A DNA stretch of 64,000 bases from Cyanobacteria bacterium FACHB-471 (GTDB lineage Bacteria; Cyanobacteriota; Cyanobacteriia; Elainellales; Elainellaceae). A program made the translations under genes and the position numbers. The first letter of the stretch is position 1. Each line of letters begins with the position of its first letter. Shown one piece after another: positions 16,912 to 25,408 of the stretch. The stretch is taken from positions 96,845-160,844 of the forward strand of contig JACJOC010000052.1 in the NCBI GenBank assembly GCA_014695345.1, given 5' to 3'. Below the pieces are notes generated by a model, which ran no database searches, was not told the origin of the DNA, and worked only from the letters and a program-made list of their open reading frames with translations.

Positions 16912-17562
16912 ATGAAAGTCATCTCTGTCAATGTCGGGCTTCCACGTGAAGTAACCTGGAAAGGAAAAACCGTAACAACTGGAATTTTCAAAGAACCAGT
17001 CAGCGAACGAGTGATGGTGCGCTCACTCAACTTAAACGGTGATGGACAGGCAGATCTCACCGTTCACGGAGGAGCAGACAAGGCAGTTTATGTCTATCCA
17101 TTCGAGCATTACGACTATTGGCAAAGTGAGTTGCCCGATACAGAGCTACCGTTAGGCATCTTTGGTGAAAATTTTACGACCACTGGGCTAAAGGAAGAGG
17201 AGCTGAACATTGGCGATCGCTTTCAGATTGGTACTATTCAGCTGATGGTGACACAGCCCCGCCTGCCCTGCTACAAACTGGGAATTCGGTTTGGGCGACC
17301 CGATATGGTGAAGCGATTCCTTGCGAGTCGGCGCACTGGATTTTACTTCCGAGTTTTGCAAGAGGGCGAAGTTGGAGCCGGAGACACTCTAGAGTTGGTA
17401 AACCGAGACGACAACAACATCACAGTTGCTGATATCACTCAACTTTATGTACGCGAGCAGGATAATCCAGAGTTACTTCACCGTGTTGCTCAATTAGAAG
17501 CTTTACCCGAAAGTTGGCGCAACTACTTCCAAGAGCAAGTCCGCCGGCAGGATAAATTCTGA
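16912..17562 (+). CDS. MOSC-domain protein (YiiM-like)
   Basis: A 216-residue protein with the MOSC beta-strand domain in the first two thirds: VHGGADKAVYVYP, GIFGENFTTTGL, and TQPRLPCYKLG, which carries the conserved cysteine. A C-terminal helical segment (LYVREQDNPELLHRVAQL) matches the three-helix YiiM extension. MOSC proteins bind molybdenum cofactor or handle sulfur; YiiM-type proteins reduce N-hydroxylated compounds. The nearest site to a ribosome binding site is GGAGCC at 16900-16905, about six bases before the ATG. It is first in a long rightward operon behind promoter copy B, consistent with detoxifying reductase activity (inference). Confidence 0.9.
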   Translation: MKVISVNVGLPREVTWKGKTVTTGIFKEPVSERVMVRSLNLNGDGQADLTVHGGADKAVYVYPFEHYDYWQSELPDTELPLGIFGENFTTTGLKEEELNIGDRFQIGTIQLMVTQPRLPCYKLGIRFGRPDMVKRFLASRRTGFYFRVLQEGEVGAGDTLELVNRDDNNITVADITQLYVREQDNPELLHRVAQLEALPESWRNYFQEQVRRQDKF

Positions 17563-17589
17563 CATAGCCAAACCTTTGCAGGAGGTCTA

Positions 17590-18159
17590 ATGTTTATTGA
17601 TTACATTTCACTCATGCTCATTAACCTGACGGCTGGGCTCGCTCTGTTGGCGGCCTATCTGTATTTTGGTCTAGGCAGCTCAAACCAAAGACGTTGGATT
17701 CCAGGCTTCGGCATCGTCGGGGCGATCGCGTTACTCACTGGTTTTCATATGACGTTGACCTGGCCCGTTCCTGGTAGCTTTAATATTGCCTTTGGTGAAA
17801 CAACCGTTCTATTTGGCATTCTATTTGTCGGAACTGCCCTCACTCTTGCAATGGGCTGGGAATTGCTAACCCTGGGTATTTACGGTTTCTTTGCCGGGCT
17901 TGTATCCCTTCTCATTGGCGTTCGCATTATCAACTTGGGATTAACACAGATTTCTCTGCTGGCAGGAACTGGTTTTATTTTAGTTGGCTTAGGCGGAGTT
18001 TTTGCTGCACCAACTCTCTACATCAAAGAAACCCGGCTCTTGCGGACGATTGGAGGAACTGTGCTGATTGCAGCAGCTTTCGTCTTTGCTTACATTGGGT
18101 TAACTGCCTACTGGGTACATCTTGCCAACTTCTCCACATGGCAACCCCTACCGGGCTAG
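17590..18159 (+). CDS. DUF981-family membrane protein
   Basis: A 189-residue, very hydrophobic protein with about six membrane segments. GGAGG lies four bases before the ATG, and the gap to the MOSC gene is only 27 bases. The pattern of helices, with FGLGSSNQRRWIPGFG early and TGFHMTLTWPVPGSFNIAFGE in the second helix-loop, fits the DUF981 family of uncharacterised membrane proteins. The function is unknown. Its place between MOSC and intradiol dioxygenase genes suggests a membrane partner or transport-related role, but nothing in the sequence proves it. Confidence 0.75.
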   Translation: MFIDYISLMLINLTAGLALLAAYLYFGLGSSNQRRWIPGFGIVGAIALLTGFHMTLTWPVPGSFNIAFGETTVLFGILFVGTALTLAMGWELLTLGIYGFFAGLVSLLIGVRIINLGLTQISLLAGTGFILVGLGGVFAAPTLYIKETRLLRTIGGTVLIAAAFVFAYIGLTAYWVHLANFSTWQPLPG

Positions 18160-18209
18160 TCACCGTAAAACGACCATCAGTTGTGCTGCAAATGCAAAGG
18201 AGTTCAATC

Positions 18210-19118
18210 ATGCAGAACATTACGCTTGATACCATTACTCAAGCTGTCATTGATCATGGCGATCGCGGTAAATCTCACCCACGATTGCATGAAATTTATA
18301 CAAGCTTGGTTCGACATTTGCATGAGTTTGTGCGTGAAGTGAATCTGACTGAGCCAGAATTGCAACAAGGACGTAATTTTCTTAATCAGGCAAGTCATCA
18401 CACTCAGGAGATTCCTATTGGAGAAATCCATCTGTTAACGGATCTACTCGGGATCTCAGAGTTGGTAGAATTACTGCACGATGCCCGTCGCGGTACAGAA
18501 GGCAATTTAGAAGGACCCTTGTATGTGCCGAATGCACCAGAACGGCAGATGGGCGATCGCCTGGGTATTGATGCAGAAGGAGACACACTTTTTCTATCAG
18601 GCAGGGTTTTAGACTTATATGGTCAGCCAATCGCCAATGCTGTGATAGATGTCTGGCAACCCAATTCCAAGGGGGCGTATGATATTCAAGATCCATCTCA
18701 GCCACAGGGAAACTTTCGGGGACGTTTCACGACAGATGCCAGCGGTAAGTATAGGTTTGAGACGGTAGTGCCATTTGGTTACAAAGTACCCACCAGTGGT
18801 CCATCGGGTGAGTTGCTACGATTGCTAGGACGACATCCCTGGCGGGCGGCTCACATTCATTTCAAAGTCAGTGCCCCGAAGTATACTCCGCTAACATCCC
18901 AAATTTTTATTGCTGGCGATCCTCACCTAGATTCAGATACGACCTTTTCAGTACGATCAGCGATCATTCAATTACACAAGCACGAAGCATCAGACGAAAA
19001 GGCGCACAATCAGAGTAAACCGTTTTACACGAACGAGTTTGATTTTGTATTGAGACCCATTACTCCAGCGGAAGAGCATCAAGCAATGGCTAAACAGTAT
19101 GACTACACCACCAAGTGA
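18210..19118 (+). CDS. Intradiol ring-cleavage dioxygenase (catechol/hydroxyquinol 1,2-dioxygenase-like)
   Basis: A 302-residue protein. ATG 18210 has AAAGGAG seven bases upstream. Residues about 1-105 resemble the helical catechol dioxygenase N-terminal domain, a feature of the catechol and hydroxyquinol subfamilies rather than protocatechuate 3,4-dioxygenase. The catalytic domain shows the likely Fe(III) ligands: Tyr in EGPLYVPNAPE, Tyr in FGYKVPTSGPSG, and both His in RAAHIHFKVSA. The enzyme would open an aromatic 1,2-diol between the hydroxyls to a muconate or maleylacetate. Such enzymes are uncommon in cyanobacteria. The last 20 bases overlap the next gene, so the two are translationally linked. 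A muconolactone-isomerase-like protein and a dienelactone hydrolase are encoded nearby. Confidence 0.93.
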   Translation: MQNITLDTITQAVIDHGDRGKSHPRLHEIYTSLVRHLHEFVREVNLTEPELQQGRNFLNQASHHTQEIPIGEIHLLTDLLGISELVELLHDARRGTEGNLEGPLYVPNAPERQMGDRLGIDAEGDTLFLSGRVLDLYGQPIANAVIDVWQPNSKGAYDIQDPSQPQGNFRGRFTTDASGKYRFETVVPFGYKVPTSGPSGELLRLLGRHPWRAAHIHFKVSAPKYTPLTSQIFIAGDPHLDSDTTFSVRSAIIQLHKHEASDEKAHNQSKPFYTNEFDFVLRPITPAEEHQAMAKQYDYTTK

Positions 19119-19563
19119 GAATAACCCGCTCATTGGTATGTGGAAGTTAATCTCTGCAACGGCTATTCATGCTAATGGAACGGCAACTCCAGATGTATAT
19201 GGTACTCATCCCGTTGGTTACATTACCTATACATCAGATGGTCACATGATGGTGATGTTTGCTAGGAGCGATCGCTCACCACTGAGCCAAGAGGTTCAAT
19301 CACCACTGAGTCCCCAGATGCAATCTCTACCCGTTGAGGAGCTGGCTCAAGCATTCACAACCTTCAATGCTTACGCTGGAACTTATACCTTAAGCGGAAA
19401 CACAGTGACTCACCAGCTCGAAATTGCATCGATTCCTAATCGGGTGGGTACAGCGTTAGTTCGCACGTTTACTTTGAGTGGGAGCCAAGTGACGCTGAGA
19501 ACATCACCCGTCTTAACTGGTGGTGTTGAAACAGTTTTTGAGTTGGTGTGGGAACGCATTTAA
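19099..19563 (+). CDS. Lipocalin-like domain protein
   Basis: A 154-residue protein starting inside the end of the dioxygenase gene. It matches the lipocalin-like family: NPLIGMWKLISA at the start, HPVGYITYTSDGHMMV, AYAGTYTLSGNTVTHQLE, and VFELVWERI at the end. There is no signal peptide, so it should be cytoplasmic. Proteins of this type often neighbour SDRs and alpha/beta hydrolases in small accessory operons and probably bind a small hydrophobic ligand. Here the ligand may be a substrate or product of the dioxygenase, which is inference from overlap. Confidence 0.85.
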   Translation: MTTPPSENNPLIGMWKLISATAIHANGTATPDVYGTHPVGYITYTSDGHMMVMFARSDRSPLSQEVQSPLSPQMQSLPVEELAQAFTTFNAYAGTYTLSGNTVTHQLEIASIPNRVGTALVRTFTLSGSQVTLRTSPVLTGGVETVFELVWERI

Positions 19564-19621
19564 TTTTTCAATGCTCATTCACGCAAGCACTTCAACTTCA
19601 CTATAAACAAGGAGTAATTTC

Positions 19622-20491
19622 ATGACTACATATCGCACCGTTTCGATCGATGGTTTAGATATCTTTTATCGGGAAGCTGGCTCTCGTAATAATCCGACCA
19701 TTCTACTGCTGCACGGCTTTCCAACGTCCTCTCACATGTTCCGCAATCTGATCCCTGCGCTTGCGGATAAATTCCATCTCGTTGCACCTGATTATCCAGG
19801 TTACGGCAACAGTTCAATGCCAACCGTGGATGAATTCGACTATACGTTTGACCACCTGGCTGAGATCGTGGAGAAGTTTATTACTGCGATCGACCTTAAA
19901 AAATATAGTCTTTACGTGATGGATTATGGTGCTCCCATTGGTTATCGGATTGCTGCCAAATATCCAGAGCGGGTGCAATCCCTGATTGTGCAAAACGGGA
20001 ATGCTTACGAGGAAGGTCTGCGGGAGTTTTGGGACCCAATTAAGGCATATTGGCAAGATCGTTCTCCTGAGAATGCGGACCAGCTCAAATACCTTGTGAC
20101 CCTGGATGCAACGAAATGGCAATATACCAACGGCGTTCGCAATCCTGAGGTGATTAGCCCGGATACCTGGACGATGGATCAACATTTCCTCGATCGCTCC
20201 GGAAACGCTGACATTCAATTAACACTGCTGTATAGCTATGGCACCAATCCACCACTTTATCCCCAATGGCAAGAGTATTTCCGCAAATATCAGCCACCCA
20301 CTCTGATTGTTTGGGGCAAGAATGACTACATCTTCCCGGCTGAAGGGGCTTATCCCTACCAGCGTGATCTGAAAGACGTTGAGCTCCATTTACTCGATAC
20401 CGGACATTTTGCCCTGGAAGAAGATGGGGATGCGATCGCAAAGCATATTACCCAATTCCTTGCATCACGACTCCAACCCGTTCCTGCCTGA
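19622..20491 (+). CDS. Alpha/beta hydrolase, haloalkane dehalogenase/epoxide hydrolase-like
   Basis: A 289-residue protein with AAGGAG eight bases before the ATG. The fold markers are [13 protein letters not shown] (oxyanion region), [10 protein letters not shown], the nucleophile elbow VMDYGAPIG with Asp as nucleophile, a general acid region at WGKNDYIFP, and the catalytic His in [10 protein letters not shown]. An Asp nucleophile distinguishes dehalogenases and epoxide hydrolases from esterases. The cap domain is in the middle (about 140-210). It would hydrolyse a C-halogen or epoxide bond in the cytoplasm. Third enzyme after the MOSC start in the same operon. Confidence 0.9.
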   Translation: MTTYRTVSIDGLDIFYREAGSRNNPTILLLHGFPTSSHMFRNLIPALADKFHLVAPDYPGYGNSSMPTVDEFDYTFDHLAEIVEKFITAIDLKKYSLYVMDYGAPIGYRIAAKYPERVQSLIVQNGNAYEEGLREFWDPIKAYWQDRSPENADQLKYLVTLDATKWQYTNGVRNPEVISPDTWTMDQHFLDRSGNADIQLTLLYSYGTNPPLYPQWQEYFRKYQPPTLIVWGKNDYIFPAEGAYPYQRDLKDVELHLLDTGHFALEEDGDAIAKHITQFLASRLQPVPA

Positions 20492-20591
20492 TAAGAGCAA
20501 AAAACGCTACTTTGATTTCTCTTCTCGTGTCTTTGTGACTGCATACGCCGTTCTTGACTTCACAAGTATTCCTCAACCCAAGGAAAGCAGA

Positions 20592-20891
20592 ATGCAATTT
20601 TTAGTATTAGCGCGAGCTGCTGAAGGTGTGGCAATGGAACAAGTGCTGCCCTACGTCAAAGCTGAGGCAGAAATGGTGTGGCAACAATACTCTGCTGAGA
20701 TTGTGCGCTCGGTCTACTACATCGCAGACATGAGTGGTGCTGTTCTCATGTGTGAAGCTCCAACTTTAGAGGTGATGCAAGAGATTGCTACACAGTTTCC
20801 AATGGCACAGGCAGGAGTTTTAAAGTTTGAGGTTCTTCCATTAAAACCATACCTTGGACTGGGATCGTTGTTCGCTAAATCCCAGCCATGA
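20592..20891 (+). CDS. Small dimeric alpha-beta barrel protein, muconolactone isomerase-like
   Basis: A 99-residue protein. ATG 20592 has AAGGA seven bases upstream; the longer open frame from 20379 overlaps the hydrolase and lacks support. The shape MQFLVLARAAEG, MVWQQYSAEIVRSVYYIADMSG, VLMCEAP, LEVMQEIATQFPM and a final FEVLPLKPY fits ferredoxin-like dimeric barrels such as muconolactone delta-isomerase or YCII-related proteins. If it is an isomerase, it would act after the intradiol dioxygenase in an ortho-cleavage route. That is suggestive, not shown; the catalytic residues of true muconolactone isomerase were not checked. Confidence 0.7.
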   Translation: MQFLVLARAAEGVAMEQVLPYVKAEAEMVWQQYSAEIVRSVYYIADMSGAVLMCEAPTLEVMQEIATQFPMAQAGVLKFEVLPLKPYLGLGSLFAKSQP

Positions 20892-21043
20892 AAATGTAGT
20901 TCAAGGAAATTTGCAAACTCTCACGTTGCTATCGCTTAAGCATTGTCTACAATCATTGCTCATCAACAAATACTGTTAAGTCATTCAGTTGAACGTGCCA
21001 CTTCAACAGATTGTTCACTATTTATCAACAAAAGGAGAACGTC

Positions 21044-22039
21044 ATGGTTGCTCAAGTAAATTCACAAGCGGTGAAAATTTTGGAAGTTGCAGATGATCCA
21101 CGTCTTTCCCAGGGAACGAAGGAATTTTTGAAGGGGCTGAACTCAGCAGGTGTCGCGTTAGAGAAATTAACTCCACTCGAAGCGCGTCAAGTCCTCGTGG
21201 ATGCACAGGCTTCTGTTAACGTAGACCTTTCAGGCATTGAAGAGTCTGAGAAGACGATTACCGCTGACGGTTATTCGATTACACTCAATATCGTCCGACC
21301 TGAAGGAGTCAAAGGCATATTGCCGGTTTTCATGTTTATTCATGGTGGCGGTTGGGTGTTAGGCGATTATCCAACGCATAAGCGCATGGTTCGTGATCTG
21401 GTTGTGCTTTCAGGGTTTTCGGGGGTTTTTGTCAACTACACTCGCACGCCAGATGCTCAATATCCACAAGCGATTAATGAGATTTATGCTGCGACCAAAT
21501 GGGTTGCCGAGCACGGTGAGGAAATTGGAGTTGATGGCAAAAATCTGGCGATCGTGGGAAACAGCGTCGGCGGCAACATGTCAACAGTAACGACATTGAT
21601 GGCGAAAGAAAAGGGAGGTCCGCACATTAAGCTGCAAATTTTGATGTGGCCGATTGTGGACGCTAATTTTGAAACGGATTCGTATCACCAATTTGGTGAC
21701 AAACGGTTCCTGTCCACACCTTTGATGAAGTGGATGTATGACATGTACATCGCTGACCCAGAAAAGCGCAAAGACATCTATGCTTCTCCCTTACAAGCTA
21801 CGGTTGAGCAGCTCAAAGGTTTGCCTCCAGCATTAATTCAAATTGCCGAAAGCGATATTTTGCACGATGAAGGCGAAGCGTATGGACGCAAGCTAGATGA
21901 AGCTGGAGTACCTGTGACAACTGTGCGCTACAACGGTATGATTCATGACTTCGGATTGCTTAACGGTTTAGCAGAGCTTCCATCAGTCCGTTCTCTTTTT
22001 GTCCAAGCCGCTGCTGAACTGAAGAAATATCTGCAATAG
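21044..22039 (+). CDS. Alpha/beta hydrolase, hormone-sensitive-lipase-like esterase
   Basis: A 331-residue protein. ATG 21044 follows AAAGGAG by six bases. It has the HSL-family oxyanion motif HGGGW (in FMFIHGGGWVLGDY), the serine elbow GNSVGGNM, the acid in IAESDILHDEG, and the catalytic His in GMIHDFGLL. The family hydrolyses short-chain carboxylic esters. A 152-base gap before it holds no recognised site. It is followed by a GC-rich repeat and a broken alcohol dehydrogenase. Cytoplasmic, with no signal peptide. Confidence 0.9.
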   Translation: MVAQVNSQAVKILEVADDPRLSQGTKEFLKGLNSAGVALEKLTPLEARQVLVDAQASVNVDLSGIEESEKTITADGYSITLNIVRPEGVKGILPVFMFIHGGGWVLGDYPTHKRMVRDLVVLSGFSGVFVNYTRTPDAQYPQAINEIYAATKWVAEHGEEIGVDGKNLAIVGNSVGGNMSTVTTLMAKEKGGPHIKLQILMWPIVDANFETDSYHQFGDKRFLSTPLMKWMYDMYIADPEKRKDIYASPLQATVEQLKGLPPALIQIAESDILHDEGEAYGRKLDEAGVPVTTVRYNGMIHDFGLLNGLAELPSVRSLFVQAAAELKKYLQ

Positions 22040-22110
22040 GAAGCGGTGAGGCGGTGAGACGGTGAACCAGAACAGTGATTGGAGTCTCCGCGTCCCCCCC
22101 TCTCCGCGTC
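22040..22110 (+). repeat. GC-rich interspersed repeat (copy R3)
   Basis: Directly after the esterase stop lies GGTGAGGCGGTGAGACGGTG, then 20 bases, then GTCTCCGCGTC and CTCTCCGCGTC. Its CTCCGCGTC words match the segments inside the exoprotein genes at 16437-16518 and 32047-32132. It sits just upstream of the alcohol dehydrogenase remnant and may mark its truncation. Confidence 0.6.
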
Positions 22111-22140
22111 ATCTTCGTTGTTTCTACCTCTAAGCAAGAT

Positions 22141-22386
22141 CTCACCCTATTTCATACCAAAGGACTCACTCTGCATCTGGTTTATCGGCTCATTCCCATA
22201 CTCTATGGAGTGGGGCGATCGCGGCAGGGAGAGATTCTGACCCAAGTGGCTCAACTGGTGGATGCAGGACAGGTACACCCCTTGTTGGATACCAAAGTAT
22301 TCAATTTTTCTGAAGTGGCTCAGGCACACCAACGGGCTGAATCCGGTCAGGCGTTGGGCAAAGTTGTACTCCAACGAGAAGCTTAG
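22141..22386 (+). pseudogene. Zinc-type alcohol dehydrogenase/quinone reductase, C-terminal remnant
   Basis: The frame encodes FHTKGLTLHLVYRLIPILYG, GEILTQVAQLVDAGQVHPLL, FNFSEVAQAHQRAESG and GKVVL. This is the last quarter of medium-chain zinc-binding alcohol dehydrogenase/quinone oxidoreductase family proteins. The nucleotide-binding and catalytic domains are missing. The sequence upstream is a GC-rich repeat, not coding for this family. It ends four bases before the SDR start, so the SDR probably once followed a complete dehydrogenase gene in the operon. Confidence 0.82.
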
Positions 22387-22390
22387 ACTC

Positions 22391-23182
22391 ATGACAGCAA
22401 TCCAGATTGATCCTAATGAGTTATCTCACAAAAGAGTGCTGGTGACAGGCGGAACCAAAGGTATGGGAGAAGCGATCGTCACTCGTCTGAGGCAAGCGGG
22501 TGCAAAAGTCATGACAACCGCTCGCTCAAAGCCTGACGAATTGCAATCACCGGACTTGTTCATTCAGGCTGACATCAGCACGTCTGACGGTGTGGAAAAA
22601 GTGACCAAGGAAGTGTTCGCTCATCTCGGCAGTGTAGACATCTTGATTAATAATGTGGGTGGTTCTTCAGCACCCACGGGTGGCGCACTTGCCCTCAGTG
22701 ATGAAGATTGGCAGCAGACATTCAACGCCAATTTGTTTGCTGCTGTTCGATTAGATCGGGCGTTTCTGCCCCACATGCTAGAACAAGGTTCAGGCGTCAT
22801 CATTCATATCTCCTCTATCCAACGCACCCTACCGCTTTTTGCAACCTTGCCATTAGCTGCGGCAAAAGCAGCGTTAACCAACTACAGCAAAGGACTTTCC
22901 AAAGAAGTTGCCCCGAAAGGCGTGCGAGTGAATACGGTGGCTCCCGGTTACATCGAGACATCGGCTACCACAAGACGGATTGAGAAATTAGCTGCAAATG
23001 CAGGAACAGATTTTGAGACTGCAAGACTTGGGCTGATGAAGTTACTCGGAGGAATTCCAATGGGTCGTCCGGGTCGCCCTGAAGAAGTTGCTGAACTGGT
23101 TGCTTTCCTGGTATCCGATCGCGCTTCTTACATCAACGGGTCTGAGTTTGTCATTGACGGTGGAACCATTCCAACAGTGTGA
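22391..23182 (+). CDS. SDR-family oxidoreductase lacking the catalytic tyrosine
   Basis: A 263-residue protein; ATG 22391 is four bases after the remnant above. It has the cofactor motif TGGTKGMGEA (about residues 18-27), INNVGGS, and the serine strand IHISSIQRTLP. The usual YxxxK is replaced by LAAAK in FATLPLAAAKAALTNYSKGL, so the catalytic Tyr is Leu. The rest (GVRVNTVAPGYIET, FVIDGGTIP) is conserved. Cofactor binding should survive, but normal SDR chemistry should not unless another residue substitutes. Two other SDRs in the window (32327, 34456) keep the Tyr. Confidence 0.9.
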   Translation: MTAIQIDPNELSHKRVLVTGGTKGMGEAIVTRLRQAGAKVMTTARSKPDELQSPDLFIQADISTSDGVEKVTKEVFAHLGSVDILINNVGGSSAPTGGALALSDEDWQQTFNANLFAAVRLDRAFLPHMLEQGSGVIIHISSIQRTLPLFATLPLAAAKAALTNYSKGLSKEVAPKGVRVNTVAPGYIETSATTRRIEKLAANAGTDFETARLGLMKLLGGIPMGRPGRPEEVAELVAFLVSDRASYINGSEFVIDGGTIPTV

Positions 23183-23256
23183 GATATCGAACGGCGAGGG
23201 TTAAGTTCTTGCATTCAGGAAAAAATTATGAATATTAACAGGCAAGGAGAAAAAAC

Positions 23257-23904
23257 ATGAACATCAACAGAAACGACACCGCAGTAGTTGTCATTGATCC
23301 ACAAAACGATGTCTTAGATGGAGAAGGTGTCTCCTGGGATTTGGTGGGTGATAGTGTAAAGGAAAATCAGACCATCGAAAACATCGAGCGGATCTTCAAA
23401 GCTGCTAAGCAGAATGAATTTGAAGTATTTATCTCCCCCCATTATTATTACCCCACAGATTATGGCTGGAAATTTGCCGGAACCGTGGAGCGCATGATGC
23501 TGGAATCCAGGGAATTCGATCGCAAGGGTGCGTTGAGCCTTGACGGTTTCTTGGGGTCGGGTGCTGATTGGCTTGATCGCTATAAGCCCTTCATTGAGGA
23601 TGGCAAAACCATTGTGGTTAGCCCTCACAAAGCCTATGGACCACAGAGCAACGATCTCGTTCTACAACTGCGTAAGCGCAACATCAGTAGAGTCATTCTC
23701 CTGGGAATGTTGGCAAATATTTGTGTTGAAGCGCACTTGCGTGACTTGATTGAGCAAGGATTTGAAGTACTTGTCGTCAAGGATGCAACTGCTGCTCCGC
23801 GACACCCAGAGCTAGGCGATGGCTATAAAGCAGCACTGATCAACTTTGGATATATTGCCAATCAAGTTCTGTCTACAGACGAGGTTGTAGCAGTAATGGC
23901 ATAA
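23257..23904 (+). CDS. Isochorismatase-family cysteine hydrolase
   Basis: A 215-residue protein preceded by CAAGGAGAAAAAAC. The catalytic triad of the family is visible: Asp14 in VVVIDPQNDV, Lys in SPHKAYGPQSNDL, and Cys in GMLANICVEAHLRD. Members hydrolyse amides or enol ethers (nicotinamidase, isochorismatase, N-carbamoyl amidases). The exact substrate is unclear. A ten-codon frame at 23227-23259 begins with the same four residues (MNIN) and runs into this start, so the start region looks partly duplicated. It belongs to the MOSC operon by orientation and spacing (74 bases after the SDR). Confidence 0.9.
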   Translation: MNINRNDTAVVVIDPQNDVLDGEGVSWDLVGDSVKENQTIENIERIFKAAKQNEFEVFISPHYYYPTDYGWKFAGTVERMMLESREFDRKGALSLDGFLGSGADWLDRYKPFIEDGKTIVVSPHKAYGPQSNDLVLQLRKRNISRVILLGMLANICVEAHLRDLIEQGFEVLVVKDATAAPRHPELGDGYKAALINFGYIANQVLSTDEVVAVMA

Positions 23905-24027
23905 CACCAAACGCAGCTAGCTAGTTATCTCACCAGTTTCAAGTTAATTGTGCGGGCAACAAAGCCCATTTTAAGGATTTCAGTAATTCAATAGGAACAA
24001 AGCATTCACCCAGAAGGAGTAACCCTT

Positions 24028-24744
24028 ATGTCTAAAGATAAACCGTCGATCGTTCTTGTTCATGGTGCCTGGGCTGACGCTACATCATGGCAACACATCA
24101 TTCCGCTTTTACAACAGGCTGGCTATACCGTGACTGCTGTGCAAAATCCTCTTACCTCTCTGCCAGACGACGTTGCCACAACCAAACGCGTGATTGATGC
24201 CCAAGAGGGACCCGTCGTAGCGGTCGGTCACTCCTATGGCGGAGCCGTAATTACAGGGGCAGCGGATGGCAACCCACAAGTGAAAGCACTGGTTTATATC
24301 GCTGGTTGGGCATTGGGTCCGGGCGAAAGTGTTGGTCAATTAATTGGCAAATTTCCGCCACCGCCGCTTGCCACAGCAATTGTTGCGGATACAGCCGGAT
24401 TTCTCTACATTGATCGTGAGAAGTTTCACGAAGTCTTTGCCAAAGACGTGTCACCAGTTGAGGCGCGAGTGTTGGCAGTAACGCAAAAACCTCCTGCCAG
24501 TCTAGCCCTTGGACAATCATTAGACAGCGCAGCTTGGAAAACAATTCCCTCATGGTATCTGGTGTCCCAGGAAGACCAGGCTATTAACCCTGAGCTTCAG
24601 CGATTTATGGCAGACCGAATTGGTGCTAAAACAACTGAAATCAAAGCCAGCCATGTAGTCTATATCTCCCAACCCAGAGAGGTTGCCAACTTAATTATTG
24701 AAGCAGCAACCTCTGCTGTGACAGCAAGTGTTTCTGTGCAGTAA
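24028..24744 (+). CDS. Alpha/beta hydrolase (EstC/pyrethroid-hydrolase-like)
   Basis: A 238-residue cytoplasmic protein with AAGGAG eight bases before the ATG. It has VLVHGAWADATSW, the serine elbow VGHSYGGAVI, ALVYIAGWAL, WYLVSQEDQAI and the final His in ASHVVYISQP. It is a paralogue of the hydrolase at 33605, which carries a signal peptide. The two therefore offer similar activity inside and outside the membrane. Last gene of the rightward operon; a perfect inverted repeat at 24844-24870 lies between it and the convergent HTH gene. Confidence 0.9.
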   Translation: MSKDKPSIVLVHGAWADATSWQHIIPLLQQAGYTVTAVQNPLTSLPDDVATTKRVIDAQEGPVVAVGHSYGGAVITGAADGNPQVKALVYIAGWALGPGESVGQLIGKFPPPPLATAIVADTAGFLYIDREKFHEVFAKDVSPVEARVLAVTQKPPASLALGQSLDSAAWKTIPSWYLVSQEDQAINPELQRFMADRIGAKTTEIKASHVVYISQPREVANLIIEAATSAVTASVSVQ

Positions 24745-24843
24745 TCCCTATTTAATCACAGTGACATTTGCCGATTCGCGACAGCGACAGCCTCTGCTTA
24801 CCTCCAGCAATAGTACTGTCATATCGACGATATATGAGTTTCA

Positions 24844-24870
24844 TAGGGGCATGGCAATGCCATGCCCCTA
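24844..24870. repeat. Perfect 13-bp inverted repeat between convergent genes
   Basis: TAGGGGCATGGCA and TGCCATGCCCCTA are separated by one base. The position between the hydrolase (+) and the HTH gene (-) could suit a two-way terminator, but no T run follows. TAGGGGC/GCCCCTA ends also occur at 44539-44566, and degenerate forms at 29581 and 49813, so it is probably a member of a dispersed palindrome family. Confidence 0.8.
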
Positions 24871-25008
24871 CAGAGGGAATTGAGTCCGTAAATCATACCC
24901 GCATTTAGCAACGCCCTTTTAATCTTCTACAGTTCTTACCCCGTCCGCTTACAGCGTTTGAAACAAGCGTGAGTGTGTTCTGAAGGGAGAACCCGCAACT
25001 TTTATCTC

Positions 25009-25245
25009 TTAAATTAACCCCTGACGCAAAGCGATCACAGCAGCCTGTACACGATGACCAACTCCAAGTTTATTGAAGATGCTACGTACATGAGTCTTTA
25101 CAGTGTGCTGGCTCAGATATAGATGGGCTGCAATTTCAAGATTACTTTGACCTTCAACCATGAGTTTCAAAACTTCCAATTCACGAGCTGAAAGTCCGTG
25201 AACAGGCGTTGAATAAGTTGATGAGTAATGTTCTACTCTTTGCAT
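25009..25245 (-). CDS. Stand-alone NarL/LuxR-type HTH regulator
   Basis: Only 78 residues, with AGAGG five bases before the ATG. Residues about 17-78 are a complete LuxR/NarL DNA-binding domain: LSARELEVLKLMVEGQSNLEIA, SQHTVKTHVRSIFNKLGV. There is no receiver or ligand domain, and the 16 N-terminal residues are unrelated to one. The upstream region is shared promoter copy C, ending about 165 bases before the start, so it may belong to the same regulon as the enzyme blocks and could act as its regulator (inference). It could also be the end of a truncated response regulator, but its own ribosome binding site and promoter region speak for a functional small gene. Confidence 0.82.
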   Translation of the reverse strand: MQRVEHYSSTYSTPVHGLSARELEVLKLMVEGQSNLEIAAHLYLSQHTVKTHVRSIFNKLGVGHRVQAAVIALRQGLI

Positions 25246-25408
25246 GGGAACCTCTTACAAAACTTGATGTTGATCAATGCAACTACCCGCGATCGCCTAG
25301 CGCTTTCCCCAGTAATCCAAGCTGATTTTCAGAGGGTGAGGAAGATAGTGGCAGAAAGGAAAAAATTACTCACTACACTGAAGTACTATGAGGTTTCCCC
25401 TTTTCTAC

